DNA of 64,000 bases from Phycisphaerae bacterium (GCA_019636475.1 JAHBXN010000006.1:186001-250000), one strand, 5' to 3'. Numbered from the stretch's first letter, positions 44,206-53,046 are shown. The notes: generated by a model not told the origin, from the sequence alone. Program-made: numbers and translations.

Positions 44206-44225
44206 CGCCCGCACCGGCGCGGGCG
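44206..44225 (+). other. GC-rich hairpin in the leader of the tail-anchored unknown
   Basis: CGCCCGC (44206-44212) and GCGGGCG (44219-44225) form a perfect seven-base stem with a six-base loop, ending about 17 bases before a CAGGAGG ribosome site. No T-run follows, so it is not an intrinsic terminator for the gene behind. It could protect the mRNA end or modulate translation. Confidence 0.5.
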
Positions 44226-44252
44226 TTGACGTCCTGCTTGCAGGAGGCCGAC

Positions 44253-45176
44253 ATGAACCGCCCGACTTCGTTTGAGCGCGTGAATTGCTCGGATTCATGC
44301 CCGGAGGCGGTTTCGTCGCCAGGTGGGCATTCACCTGGGCATCCGCGTCATGTCGGGCCGATGCCGGATGGAGCAGTCGGGTTGATCCGGGCGGAACCGG
44401 TGAGGTGCCCGGAAGGCGAGCAACGCCCGATTGACGGAGTGCGTGGTACTTGTCGGGCCAGTATAAGCCCGCCGACGGTTCCTCTGGGGCGACCGCCCGA
44501 GTGTGAAATGGACGCGCGGGTACGAACGACTGATTCGCAGTCGTCGCCGATCGAAATCCCTCATGACGAGACACACGAGCGCGGCCTGGCCGCATCGGAG
44601 ACCAACTTGAATCGGACAGATCGCTTGACCACAAACGACTCAACAAGCGTCAGCTCGAACCGTCTTGAGTGTGGCGAAGGAGATTCGTCGGACATCATTG
44701 TGTCCGAAGGCCGTTCCGCGCGGATGGCGATGCTTGATTTGCGGCTGCCGCCCCGGTTCGGCCGATACGCCGACGGCTCAAGCCGGACGACAATCCGATC
44801 GCGCACGCGAGGCGCGGCATCGGTGGCGGTGCCGGCGGAGCCAGTGATCAGTATCGGGTCCATGGATCAAGCCGATGGCAAGTCGATATCGTCGCCGGCT
44901 TCGGCGTCGGTGTCGGTGGCGCGGCCGATGCCCGAATTGCCTCCTCGTGGCGACATTGCCCGTCTGGCGGGTTCGAAGGGCGGCTTACCGAAGCGCATCG
45001 GCAGCGGAAGCCTTGTGCCCGCGAAATTGACCTGGATGCCGAAAGACCCGTTCGGCAACGGCGTTCGTGAAAAAAGCGCGCCTCGGTTTCGGTGGGAACT
45101 GATGCTGACGTCGGCGTGTATCACGACGGTCTGCACACTTGCGATCATCTGGCTGCTTCGAGCCGTTGCGGCCTGA
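44253..45176 (+). CDS. Disordered protein with C-terminal membrane anchor
   Basis: A 307-residue protein with no recognised domain. Residues 1-280 are rich in S, R, P, E and T, with no long hydrophobic segments, and look disordered; some pieces such as LDLRLPPRFGRYADGSSRTT may be short binding motifs. The last 28 residues are a single hydrophobic helix (ELMLTSACITTVCTLAIIWL) with four residues behind it, so it is probably tail-anchored with its body in the cytoplasm. CAGGAGG six bases before the ATG is among the best ribosome sites in the window, which argues for real translation. A second unknown gene follows 126 bases on. Confidence 0.6.
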   Translation: MNRPTSFERVNCSDSCPEAVSSPGGHSPGHPRHVGPMPDGAVGLIRAEPVRCPEGEQRPIDGVRGTCRASISPPTVPLGRPPECEMDARVRTTDSQSSPIEIPHDETHERGLAASETNLNRTDRLTTNDSTSVSSNRLECGEGDSSDIIVSEGRSARMAMLDLRLPPRFGRYADGSSRTTIRSRTRGAASVAVPAEPVISIGSMDQADGKSISSPASASVSVARPMPELPPRGDIARLAGSKGGLPKRIGSGSLVPAKLTWMPKDPFGNGVREKSAPRFRWELMLTSACITTVCTLAIIWLLRAVAA

Positions 45177-45302
45177 TTGCCGGACTGCGGGCCGGAGTGG
45201 CTCGGGAATATATCCGCGCGGCGAATGTTGACTTGAATTGAGATTCGACGGCCAACTGCGCGCGACCTGCCGGCGCATGGCGCGACTCGACGAAGGAAAC
45301 CT

Positions 45303-45950
45303 ATGTCCCTGCTGCTCGACGGATGCCTTATCAATGACACGGCGTTGCCCGACGGGTCAACCGTCAGTCATGCGATCGATCTTGCCAAGGCGCGCCTGAG
45401 CGGCAGCGGGCGACTGATTCTCGGCATCTACTGCAATGGGGCCGAAGTGGAACCATCGCGGCTTCGCGGGATCCTGTCCGCGCCGTATGCGAATTATTCA
45501 AAAGTGGAGCTGATTTCCGGCTCGCCGTACTCCGCCGTGATTGAGGCATTGAATCAGGCCCGTGCGGTTTTTGCCGAATCGTTTTCCACAATCAAGCAAG
45601 TGTCGGCCTGGTTGTCGTCAGGCGATGTGCCGGGTGCGATGGGCGGCCTGTCGCAGTGCGTGGAAGCGTGGTCGAACATGCACGAGGCGGTTGTCCGGGG
45701 CGGGGCGCTGGTCGGAGTTGAGTTCGATCGTCTGGTGCTTGGCGGGCGGCATGTACTGGACTGGCTCGGCGATCTGAATCAGCGATTGCGGGACATTCGC
45801 GATGCGATTCAATCGCGCGATCATGTGACGCTGGCGGACGTGATTCGATACGAGCTTGATGAAGCGTTGCAGGGCTGGGAGATCATGTTGGATGGCTTCA
45901 TCCGTCACATCGAAAAACTAGCTGCTGATTCTGAGTCCGCTGCGGGCTGA
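45303..45950 (+). CDS. Hypothetical protein, helical C-terminal half
   Basis: A 215-residue cytoplasmic protein. Its N-terminal 70 residues are mixed beta/alpha (LLLDGCLINDTALPDGSTV, RLILGIYCNGAEVEP), the rest helical (about 75-210), with aromatic-rich segments such as VEAWSNMHEAVV and YELDEALQGWEIM. GGA upstream of the ATG (GAAGGAAACCT) is a reasonable ribosome site. It has no signal peptide and no known motifs. It follows the tail-anchored unknown in the same direction, so the two may be related functionally; I do not recognise the family. Confidence 0.72.
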   Translation: MSLLLDGCLINDTALPDGSTVSHAIDLAKARLSGSGRLILGIYCNGAEVEPSRLRGILSAPYANYSKVELISGSPYSAVIEALNQARAVFAESFSTIKQVSAWLSSGDVPGAMGGLSQCVEAWSNMHEAVVRGGALVGVEFDRLVLGGRHVLDWLGDLNQRLRDIRDAIQSRDHVTLADVIRYELDEALQGWEIMLDGFIRHIEKLAADSESAAG

Positions 45951-46106
45951 ACTGCTCCATCCGTAATCGGCTCATAGCCTGTCACCTCTCGCCTCATGCG
46001 GTGAGTGTTCCGGCGCGCTGGATCGATATCTTCCTCAGCGTTTTTCCACGGGATGCGGGCGCTTGACTGCAAGTGGCGGATGATCAGCTTCGAATAGGGT
46101 CGGGCG

Positions 46107-46331
46107 TCAAAGCCGGCGAGTGATTCGGCCGCGGGTCAGGTCGTAGGGGCTGAGTTCGACGCGTACCCGGTCGCCGGGCAGTATGCGGATGAAGTTCTTG
46201 CGCAGTCGCCCCGAGATGTGCCCAAGGACCTGGTGTTTTTTGCCTTCGTGCTCAAACTCCAGCCGGAACATGGTGTTGGGTAGCGCTTGAATCACGTCTG
46301 CTTCGACTTCGATGACATCAGTACTGGCCAT
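46107..46331 (-). CDS. infA: Translation initiation factor IF-1
   Basis: A 74-residue OB-fold (S1-type) protein that occupies the ribosomal A site during initiation. [39 protein letters not shown] and [17 protein letters not shown] are the family's conserved strands. The ATG beginning [10 protein letters not shown] has GGAG six bases upstream; the frame remains open for 36 codons before that but has no function. In most bacteria infA sits in the ribosomal protein cluster; here it stands alone, which is common in planctomycetes. Confidence 0.96.
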   Translation of the reverse strand: MASTDVIEVEADVIQALPNTMFRLEFEHEGKKHQVLGHISGRLRKNFIRILPGDRVRVELSPYDLTRGRITRRL

Positions 46332-46628
46332 ATATTCTCCGAAGAAACCTCCTCTCCGGGCGCCGACAGTCGGACACCCTCTATGCTCTTCGTTTAATGG
46401 AACCTGCCGCCGCGGAATTCCGCGCCGATAGGCCGCCATCCTGCGTCCGACGTGCCGGCGGGGAGGCTGTCAGGCCGACTCGCGGATATTCCATATCGGG
46501 GACGATCCGAACGAGGACTCGCTATTGTAGTTTCCGCGAAGACAACTCACAAGCGAGGGATGACGATTGTGCGATGGGTGCGCATTTTCGGCCGGTCCGG
46601 TTTCAGGACGGCGGCCGATCGGCCGGGG
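46332..46628. other. Intergenic stretch with infA promoter
   Basis: Just under 300 bases between infA and the dUTPase gene, both minus strand. Apart from the promoter at 46524-46552 no feature is evident: no RNA gene, and no T-tailed stem for the end of the dUTPase transcript's downstream side. Confidence 0.4.
46524..46552 (-). promoter_or_regulatory. Probable sigma-70 promoter of infA
   Basis: On the minus strand TTGTGA (46552-46547), 17 bases, then TACAAT (46529-46524): four and five matches to consensus at ideal spacing. It implies a leader of about 185 bases before infA, long for such a small gene, so either a closer promoter also exists or the leader has a regulatory role. Confidence 0.5.
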
Positions 46629-47051
46629 TTACTGATCTCGCTTCAGCGTGATCGACTTATTGTCGTCCTCGGTCTTGCCGGCCATCGAGTAGTTATTGTC
46701 CTGACGCATCTGGTTGATCTTGAGCTTCTGCTCATAGAGGTCGAGCACGTCGCGGGCGTTCAGGCCGACGCACTGGGCCATTGATATCCAGAAAAACAGG
46801 AGGTCAATCACCTCGACCCGGGCATTCTGCAGGTCGTGTAACTCGAACCGCCGGCCGTCCCTGGCTTCCGCGCACCAGTGCTTCCAGTAGGTGCAGTCGC
46901 GAAGCTCCTCCAATTCGTTGGCCGCCGCCATGATGTAGTTATTGAGCCATTCACCGGCGAGCTTCGGGTCGAAGTTGTCATGTAGTTTGTCCGGATCGAA
47001 TCCGATCCTCCGGTTGAGTTCCGCCTGATGTCGAAAAAGTTGGTCGAGCAT
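46629..47051 (-). CDS. Dimeric all-alpha dUTPase-like pyrophosphatase
   Basis: A 140-residue member of the all-alpha NTP pyrophosphatase group (dUTPase type 2, related to MazG). Acidic metal ligands are seen in ANELEELRDCTYWKHW (E47, E49, E50) and ARVEVIDLLFFWIS (E80, D83), the ExxE and ExxD pairs of the fold, followed by the VLDLYEQKLKINQMRQDNNY signature of dUTPases. It should hydrolyse dUTP to dUMP and keep uracil out of DNA. The ATG used gives the family start MLDQLFRHQAELN; another ATG six codons upstream is possible. Confidence 0.85.
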   Translation of the reverse strand: MLDQLFRHQAELNRRIGFDPDKLHDNFDPKLAGEWLNNYIMAAANELEELRDCTYWKHWCAEARDGRRFELHDLQNARVEVIDLLFFWISMAQCVGLNARDVLDLYEQKLKINQMRQDNNYSMAGKTEDDNKSITLKRDQ

Positions 47052-47370
47052 GGTTGTCCGATCCCGCATGGGGTGTGAAACCGTCGGTTCGCGGCTTATC
47101 CGCAGTGATTGCCCAGCATAGCGTCGATTGCCGCAGAACGCACGCAATACAGGCTGATTGCGAATGGTCGTTGGGTGTTCTCTGCCAATTCCGACGGAGT
47201 GCGGCGCGGTGCCGGATGTGGCCATGTGGCCATACGGCCGCCCATGTCGGCATGAAGGTGTCATCAGCGGTATAATGTGAGCCGGGCCGAAGGCGGTTTC
47301 GCGGAGGTCGGCGCGGGCAGGTTTGTTCGTCGGGCTGTAGGAGATCGGCAATCGGCGGGAGCGATCAACC
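47052..47370. other. Intergenic stretch with a probable promoter
   Basis: About 320 bases between the divergent dUTPase and glycosyltransferase genes. A perfect TATAAT stands at 47271-47276, with TCGGCA 18 bases before it (four of six), a plausible promoter for the glycosyltransferase. A short direct repeat of ATGTGGCC precedes it around 47213-47230. No gene was seen. Confidence 0.4.
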
Positions 47371-48522
47371 GTGGGGTCCGAGAATTCAGGGACATCAGCG
47401 CGCCTGACGCTTTGCCTCATCGCCGATGACGAGGTCATTGATCGGTTTCCCGCAGCCATTCGCTACCTCCAGATCGGCCTGCTTGATGAGTCGGTCGATG
47501 CGATCCTCGTGCTGCCCGATTGTTCGCGGGCTGAATCACTTGTGGCCGGGCCTTCGGCAGCCGTCACTTACTGCCGGCGCCGTTGGCCGCTGGACCGGTT
47601 CACATCGCCGCGTGTCACTCGTGAGATTCGCGAACATCTGGCCGCGAAAGGCAGTGCGGCCGGCAGCGCGATCGTCGTCCACTCCCTCTCGATCACGGCG
47701 GCACCGCTGGCGCAGGACATTGCATCGGGACTGGGATCGGAATTTGTGTCGAATGTTGCCTCGTCGGCGTTTCGTCATCAGCCGCGCATCATTCAGTCTC
47801 TCGACCGCGCGAGTGCGCTTGTTGTGCCCGCCGCCGGTTTGCGGGATGTCATACAGTTAACACCGCTTGTGTCAAAACGCGTTGAGCTGATTCGTCCGAG
47901 TGTGGCGATCGATCCGGCAATCGCGGCGTTTCAGACCGCGGACCATGTGCCGTCGATTGTGTTCGCAGGCGCGCTGACGCTGGACTGCGGCGCGGATGTC
48001 CTGATTCGTGCGGCCGCCCGGGTTATTCAGGAGGGCGATCGGGTTCTCGTCATTATTTCGGGCAAGGGTCCCGCCGAGCTGGCGCTTCGCCATCTTGTGA
48101 TTTCGCTCAAGATGGTTGAACACGTCACGTTCACGGGTCGGCTCGATCATTTGCATGCCGCGCTGGATGCGGCCGACATTTTTTGCGTGCCTCGAGCGAT
48201 CGGCACTTTTCGCGAGGAACCGATCCATGCGATGGCAGCCGGTCTCGCGATCATCGCGGCGCAGGGCGTTTACTGTGACGGCTTGGTTCATCAGGAGAAC
48301 GCGATACTGATTCCCAACGCCGACGAGACCGAGCTTGCCGCCGCGATTCGACGACTGTGTCATCGACGGGACGAGGCTCGACGTCTGGCAGCGAATGCCC
48401 GTGAGGCGGCGGCGAGGCTGTATTCCGTGTCGCGCATGGTGAGCGAATTCGTTCGCCTCTACCGGCAACTGACCGTGCGTCATCAGACGATACAGATTGG
48501 TGCATCGCCGTCGTCGCACTAG
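47371..48522 (+). CDS. Glycosyltransferase, GT-B fold (family 4-like)
   Basis: A 383-residue protein with two Rossmann-like halves. The second half has family features: FAGALTLDCGADVLIRAAA, then VLVIISGKGPAELAL, VEHVTFTGRLDHLHAALDAAD and EEPIHAMAAGLAIIAAQGVY, which corresponds to the ExxxxxxE sugar-nucleotide region. Donor and acceptor are unknown. The first half (about 1-190) is weaker but includes KRVELIRPSVAI before the linker. The GTG start has GGGAG ten bases upstream. It is not in a polysaccharide cluster: a YkgJ-type gene follows. Confidence 0.82.
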   Translation: MGSENSGTSARLTLCLIADDEVIDRFPAAIRYLQIGLLDESVDAILVLPDCSRAESLVAGPSAAVTYCRRRWPLDRFTSPRVTREIREHLAAKGSAAGSAIVVHSLSITAAPLAQDIASGLGSEFVSNVASSAFRHQPRIIQSLDRASALVVPAAGLRDVIQLTPLVSKRVELIRPSVAIDPAIAAFQTADHVPSIVFAGALTLDCGADVLIRAAARVIQEGDRVLVIISGKGPAELALRHLVISLKMVEHVTFTGRLDHLHAALDAADIFCVPRAIGTFREEPIHAMAAGLAIIAAQGVYCDGLVHQENAILIPNADETELAAAIRRLCHRRDEARRLAANAREAAARLYSVSRMVSEFVRLYRQLTVRHQTIQIGASPSSH

Positions 48523-48587
48523 CGCCGTGGTGGAAGTTCTGCCGCGGGCGGTGCTTTTTCAATCGGGCTTACGCTATCATTCCCGGC

Positions 48588-49889
48588 ATGAACCTGCCGA
48601 TAATCTGGCCTGATATTCCGAAGCAGCATTTCGAATGCCGCGGTTGCACGCGCTGCTGCCGGGAACTGGTCGTTCATCTAACGCGTGACGATCGGGAGCG
48701 AATCGACGCACAGAAGTGGGGCGGCAGGCTTCCGGTGGCGCCCTACGTTCAGCAGGGGCGATCATTCGTATTGAATCATGCGGCCGAGGGCGGATGCGTG
48801 TTTCTGGCCGAAGACGGGCGCTGCCGCATCCATGCGGAATTCGGCGCGGCGCAGAAGCCGCTGGCCTGCCGGTTGTATCCTTTCACAATTGAAGCCGGGC
48901 CGCAAAGGCTCCATGTCGGTCTGCGGTACGATTGTCCGACCGTCGCGGCGAATTCGGGTTTGGCGCTGGCAGCCCACAAGAGCGACGTCAAGCTCGTTGC
49001 CGAGGCGTTGCTCAATTCCAGAGCCATCACCGCGCCATCGGGCAGTGATGCCGTGGAAGTGGCACACAGTGTGCGCGTTTCGGCGCGGACGGCCGACGAC
49101 TTCTCCTCGCAGATTGAGCGATGGATTCAGCGCGCCTCGATCCCGATGGGGAAGCGGTTGTTCGGCTTGTGTCGACTGGCCGTCACGCTCGGCGAAGCCA
49201 GACTCGGCCGGCTCGACGAAGAGTCCCTGGCGGAGCTTGTTGTGATGCTGGGCGGCGGGATACAGGAATTGGCGGCTGACCAGTGGGACGAGCCACCGGG
49301 CGAGCCGAGTTCTCGGAGCATGCGCCTTCTGAGACAGACAGTTTTTTCTCATTGCGAGTACATCACTTTTCGGCAGATGTTTTCAGGTTTTCTTCCTGCG
49401 ATGAAGCTGCGGTGGAATCAGCTTGGTCGTGCCGGAATCATGACACGCGGTACGGGGATGACACCGGCGCTTCGCGGCATTGACGGCGTCGCAGCTTTCT
49501 CCGGCGTTGAGTCCATGCAATCTGAGCAGGCGGCAGCGGCGACGTCACAAGTCGTCGGCATGAACGAATCGGCCGATTTGCTGACGCGCTATCTGGTCGC
49601 CCGGCTGCAGGCCCGCACGGTTTTCGGGCGCGGCTACTACGGTTGGCCGATTGTGGACGGACTGATCGCTCTGTTGTTGAGTGTTGCGGCGGCCGGATGG
49701 TTGGCGCGGTGCAACGCCGCGGCCAGTGGACGAGGCTTGTTCGGCGTGGCGGATGTCCAACGGGCCATCAGCATCATCGATCGCAGCGCCGGGCGCTTGC
49801 CGGAGCTCGGTTCGAAGGCGGCGCGGCTTCGCGTGCGTTATCTGGCTGATAACGGAATTGACCGGTTGCTGGCGAAATTCGCGACCTGA
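48588..49889 (+). CDS. YkgJ-type cysteine-cluster protein with long C-terminal extension
   Basis: A 433-residue protein. Residues 15-100 hold the cysteine pattern of the YkgJ/CxxCxxCC family: ECRGCTRCCRE (C17, C20, C23, C24), then C70, C79 and C94 in ACRLYPF. Such proteins bind zinc or iron and some are iron-sulfur or oxygenase-related; their role is poorly known. Most family members are only 100-250 residues, so the remaining 330 residues, helical and without known motifs, are an extension. The ATG start MNLPIIWPDI is the only sensible one. It follows the glycosyltransferase by 65 bases. Confidence 0.82.
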   Translation: MNLPIIWPDIPKQHFECRGCTRCCRELVVHLTRDDRERIDAQKWGGRLPVAPYVQQGRSFVLNHAAEGGCVFLAEDGRCRIHAEFGAAQKPLACRLYPFTIEAGPQRLHVGLRYDCPTVAANSGLALAAHKSDVKLVAEALLNSRAITAPSGSDAVEVAHSVRVSARTADDFSSQIERWIQRASIPMGKRLFGLCRLAVTLGEARLGRLDEESLAELVVMLGGGIQELAADQWDEPPGEPSSRSMRLLRQTVFSHCEYITFRQMFSGFLPAMKLRWNQLGRAGIMTRGTGMTPALRGIDGVAAFSGVESMQSEQAAAATSQVVGMNESADLLTRYLVARLQARTVFGRGYYGWPIVDGLIALLLSVAAAGWLARCNAAASGRGLFGVADVQRAISIIDRSAGRLPELGSKAARLRVRYLADNGIDRLLAKFAT

Positions 49890-49934
49890 TCGGACCGGCC
49901 CGCACGGCGGCCGGGGTGACGGGGCGAAATCGAA

Positions 49935-50897
49935 TCAGCTCGGAGCGGGGATGCTCTCCAGAATCTCCATGAGAATCTGGTCGGCCGACGCGGAGTGCCC
50001 TTCGCGCAGATAGGACTTGGTCACGATGCGATGGGCGAAAACGGGTCGAGCGAGCAGCTTGAAATCGTCAGGTACGGCATATTCGCGCCGGTGCAGCAAA
50101 GCGGACGCCCTTGCCGCGCGAAGAAGCGAAAGCGCGCCGCGCGGCGAAACGCCGACTTCGATCGCATCGTGTCGCCGGGTTGCTTCGACGATGTCCTGCA
50201 GATAGTCCATGAGCGCGTCGTCGATGCGAACCTGGTCGACGAGCGACTGCACGGCCAGGACATCCGCGCCGCCCATTACGGGTTCAAGAGATTCGAGAGC
50301 GGTGCGGTCGGGCTGTTCGCGCAGAATCTGGCGTTCATCCTCGCGGGAGGGGTAGCCGATGCGGATTCTCAAGATGAAGCGATCCAGCTGATTCTCCGGC
50401 AGGAAGTAAGTGCCCTCGAACTCGAATGGATTCTGAGTGGCAATGACCATGAAGGGGCGTTCGAGCGCCACGGGCTTTCCCTCTACGCTGACCTGTGCCT
50501 CGTCCATGACTTCGAGCAAGGCGGATTGGGAACGCGGCGTGGTGCGATTGATTTCGTCCGCCAGCACGATATTGGCGAAGATCGGCCCATGTTTGAAGAC
50601 AAATGCGCCAGATCCTTCGTGATACACGCTCACGCCGAGGATGTCGGACGGCAGCAGGTCCGGTGTCATCTGGACGCGCGAAAACGTGCAATCAATGCTG
50701 CGGGCGACGGCCTTGGCGAGCACGGTCTTGCCGACGCCGGGGACATCCTCGATGAGCACGTGACCGCGGGCAAAGAGGCCTACGAGGATCTGCGTGACGG
50801 CTTCCTCCTTCCCGATGAAGACGGACTCGATGTTGGCACGGAGTGACTGAAGTCGTTCGAGTAGCGGTCCGTGCTCTTTTGTGATGGTCGAGGTCAT
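49935..50897 (-). CDS. MoxR-family AAA+ ATPase
   Basis: A 320-residue chaperone-like ATPase. Walker A DVPGVGKT (51-58), Walker B VLADEINR (111-118), sensor and arginine-finger elements in MVIATQNPFEFEGTYFLPE and RFILRIRIGYPSRE, and the C-terminal lid with SPRGALSLLRAARASAL are all standard. MoxR ATPases help mature enzyme complexes or act with von Willebrand-domain partners. The usual neighbour, a DUF58/VWA gene, is absent: downstream it converges with the YkgJ-type gene. Upstream, the membrane haem-c protein gene lies on the same strand 124 bases away. ATG MTSTITKEHG has no strong ribosome site. Confidence 0.93.
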   Translation of the reverse strand: MTSTITKEHGPLLERLQSLRANIESVFIGKEEAVTQILVGLFARGHVLIEDVPGVGKTVLAKAVARSIDCTFSRVQMTPDLLPSDILGVSVYHEGSGAFVFKHGPIFANIVLADEINRTTPRSQSALLEVMDEAQVSVEGKPVALERPFMVIATQNPFEFEGTYFLPENQLDRFILRIRIGYPSREDERQILREQPDRTALESLEPVMGGADVLAVQSLVDQVRIDDALMDYLQDIVEATRRHDAIEVGVSPRGALSLLRAARASALLHRREYAVPDDFKLLARPVFAHRIVTKSYLREGHSASADQILMEILESIPAPS

Positions 50898-51021
50898 ACG
50901 ATTGCGCTCGCGTCCCGCGCTGCGTTGTCGCGCGGGGCATACTTTGATGTTGTGTCCGAGGCACCATGCGGCCGAATCGGGCGCGGTATTCGGCGAGCGA
51001 CACCTCTGTCTCACCCGCGCG

Positions 51022-51882
51022 CTAAGACCGCGTTTCCATTATACGTCGAATCGGCCACCAGAGGTCGAAAAGCGTCACGACGATCTGAATGCCGAACGCC
51101 AGACCAAACAAGCCACCACCGGCGGCGATGAGGAAGACAAAGGGATCGCCTAATCGGGAAAGCCACCAGCCGGCAAAATCCAGGACGAGGGCGCACATCG
51201 GCATCGGAATCAGCCAGGCGGCCGCACGATTCGGAAACCGGGTCATTGAGAATGCCAGTCCCACGATAAGCGTGAACATGGGAATGGAGAGCATATGCAC
51301 ATGGCTGACGAGAATCAGACGCGGCAGGTTGTATTGCGGGGCGAGCCGCGCGCGCTCGACGGTCTGTGATTCGACGGATGCCAGTAGCGGCTTCATCATG
51401 TCCCAGTCGACCGTGAGCTCATCGGTTCCGAATGGCGCCCGTGCGGCGATTTCTTCGCCGGAACTCCGGGCATGGCATCGGAGGCAGTTTCGAATGATCG
51501 CGCGGTTGGGTGTTTTGCCCGGTTCGCCCTGTTCGAGCCCGTCGGGCGTCCCGCCGGCTTTGAGCCAGGATTCGAGCGTGTCGAAATCCGCGTCGTCTTC
51601 GACATATTGCCTCATCGCGCCGCGGAGCATCGTGAGCATGCGGGACGGCACGGCATCCGCTGTGGTTCGAGAAAGCTCGATGCCGGAATAGACCGCTCGA
51701 ATGTCATCCATGGAAAGTCCGGGCCGGCCGTCTGCCATGGCGTGCGAATAGTAGATATTGGCTACCGCGACGATGTAGCCGCCGCCGACGATGGCGAGAA
51801 AAATCGAGAGCAGCAGTTTCAGGGCGGCTGGTAGCTCGGCGAGCCTTCCTTTCATCGGAATGTGTGTCGGCGTCCGGTTCAT
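51022..51882 (-). CDS. Membrane protein with a single haem c site
   Basis: A 286-residue protein. One N-terminal membrane helix (LLLSIFLAIVGGGYIVAV), a periplasmic region of about 150 residues with one CxxCH haem-attachment site (NCLRCHARSS, C133-H137), then three C-terminal helices (HVHMLSIPMFTLIVGLAFS; PMPMCALVLDFAGWWLSRL; LIAAGGGLFGLAFGIQIVV). Histidines in LILVSHVHML could bind another cofactor. No named family fits; it may pass electrons in a quinol-linked complex. Two ATGs (51882 and 51855) are possible and neither has a strong ribosome site. It is flanked by MoxR and DHH phosphoesterase genes on the same strand. Confidence 0.72.
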   Translation of the reverse strand: MNRTPTHIPMKGRLAELPAALKLLLSIFLAIVGGGYIVAVANIYYSHAMADGRPGLSMDDIRAVYSGIELSRTTADAVPSRMLTMLRGAMRQYVEDDADFDTLESWLKAGGTPDGLEQGEPGKTPNRAIIRNCLRCHARSSGEEIAARAPFGTDELTVDWDMMKPLLASVESQTVERARLAPQYNLPRLILVSHVHMLSIPMFTLIVGLAFSMTRFPNRAAAWLIPMPMCALVLDFAGWWLSRLGDPFVFLIAAGGGLFGLAFGIQIVVTLFDLWWPIRRIMETRS

Positions 51883-51919
51883 GGGTGTGGCATCAGCATC
51901 TCGTGAGTTGGTGGCGGGG

Positions 51920-52945
51920 TCAAGAACTCGAAAGCTCGTGCTCAAGCGCTTCGACCACGCGGCGGACTGCGTTGTCGAAGGTTTCTCGCAGTTTTGCCCC
52001 GGCGGCGCATGCGTGTCCGCCGCCGCCGAATCTCTGTGCCACCTTCGCGACATTTATATCGCGCTTGGCGCGGAAGCTGACCCTTACCGGTTCGTCCGGC
52101 GTCTCCGGCTCGACGAACATGACGCTTGCGATAACTGATCCGGTTCGATGCGTTTCGTTGATGACTTCCTCGGTCATGCCGGAGCTTGCCTCGCAGCGGC
52201 TGAGCATTTCCCGTGTGACACGAATGACGGCGAGGCGGCCGTGGGCGCGCAGTTCGAACGATGACATGACTGCGCCCATGAGTCGAACGCGTGCGAGCGG
52301 CTCGGTGAGATAGAGTCGCTCATACTGGACATCGGCGCGGGCGCCGGCCTCGATGAGGCGGGCGGCCGTCGCGAAGACGACGGCATCGGCGTTTGAGTGA
52401 CGGAACCAGCCGGTGTCGGTTGCAAGTCCGGCAAAGAGGAGTGTCGCCAGCTCGGGATCGATGCGCCAACCGGCGGCGTCGCAGACGCGGGCGATCAACT
52501 GGGTGCAGGCGCCGGCTGACGTGTCCACAAGGATTTCGTCCACGATCGGATCACGAGTCACATGGTGGTCGATCGCGAGCTTCCGGACAGACGATTCGGC
52601 GAGAACCGGCACGATGCCGTCGAGCTGGCCTGCCGCGCAGGTATCGACGATCAGCAGCAGGTCGGCCGATTGGAATGCGGCACGCAAGGCTTCCGGGTCC
52701 CCTGTGGGCCAGACAAGCGCGGTGTGGGCATCAGGCAGATCGGAATATCGCGGCGGGACCGGTTCATGAAAATATGCCCGCGCGTTTCTCCCCGCGAGCC
52801 GAAGGGCGCGGGCTGCTCCGAGGGCCGAGCCGATGGCGTCTCCGTCGGCGCGCGCGTGTGTGGTGATGATGATCTCGGATGCGCCGATGAGGCGGTCTGC
52901 TGCCGCGGCGGCGTCGATGGATCGGGGCTGCGTATCGATTGACAT
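51920..52945 (-). CDS. DHH-family phosphoesterase (NrnA-like)
   Basis: A 341-residue protein with DHH and DHHA1 domains. Metal ligands are visible: H30, D34 and D36 in THARADGDAIGS, D101 in LIVDTCAAG, and D126-H127-H128 in LAIDHHVTRDP. The DHHA1 end has RFGGGGHACAAGAKL. NrnA-type enzymes degrade oligoribonucleotides and 3'-phosphoadenosine phosphate; others cleave cyclic dinucleotides. Without partner domains NrnA is the most likely type. Start MSIDTQPRSID is reasonable. RibF lies upstream on the same strand, 101 bases away; a gene order rbfA-nrnA-truB-ribF is common, and this is a remnant. Confidence 0.9.
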   Translation of the reverse strand: MSIDTQPRSIDAAAAADRLIGASEIIITTHARADGDAIGSALGAARALRLAGRNARAYFHEPVPPRYSDLPDAHTALVWPTGDPEALRAAFQSADLLLIVDTCAAGQLDGIVPVLAESSVRKLAIDHHVTRDPIVDEILVDTSAGACTQLIARVCDAAGWRIDPELATLLFAGLATDTGWFRHSNADAVVFATAARLIEAGARADVQYERLYLTEPLARVRLMGAVMSSFELRAHGRLAVIRVTREMLSRCEASSGMTEEVINETHRTGSVIASVMFVEPETPDEPVRVSFRAKRDINVAKVAQRFGGGGHACAAGAKLRETFDNAVRRVVEALEHELSSS

Positions 52946-53046
52946 CTTGGCTCGTTTATTTGGTGGCTTCGTGCATTCGACTGTACCTGGCGGCGAATCG
53001 GCCGCGCTTCACACGCCGGTGGCGGCTGCGAGAAAACCGGTGCGGT

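Noticed and set aside
44206-44225. GC hairpin as terminator of an upstream transcript
   Set aside because: No T-run follows; a strong ribosome site and gene come directly after it, and the upstream gene hom runs in the other direction. Kept as a leader hairpin only.
47213-47230. ATGTGGCC direct repeat as a regulatory tandem
   Set aside because: Only two short copies, expected by chance at this composition; not evidence for a site.
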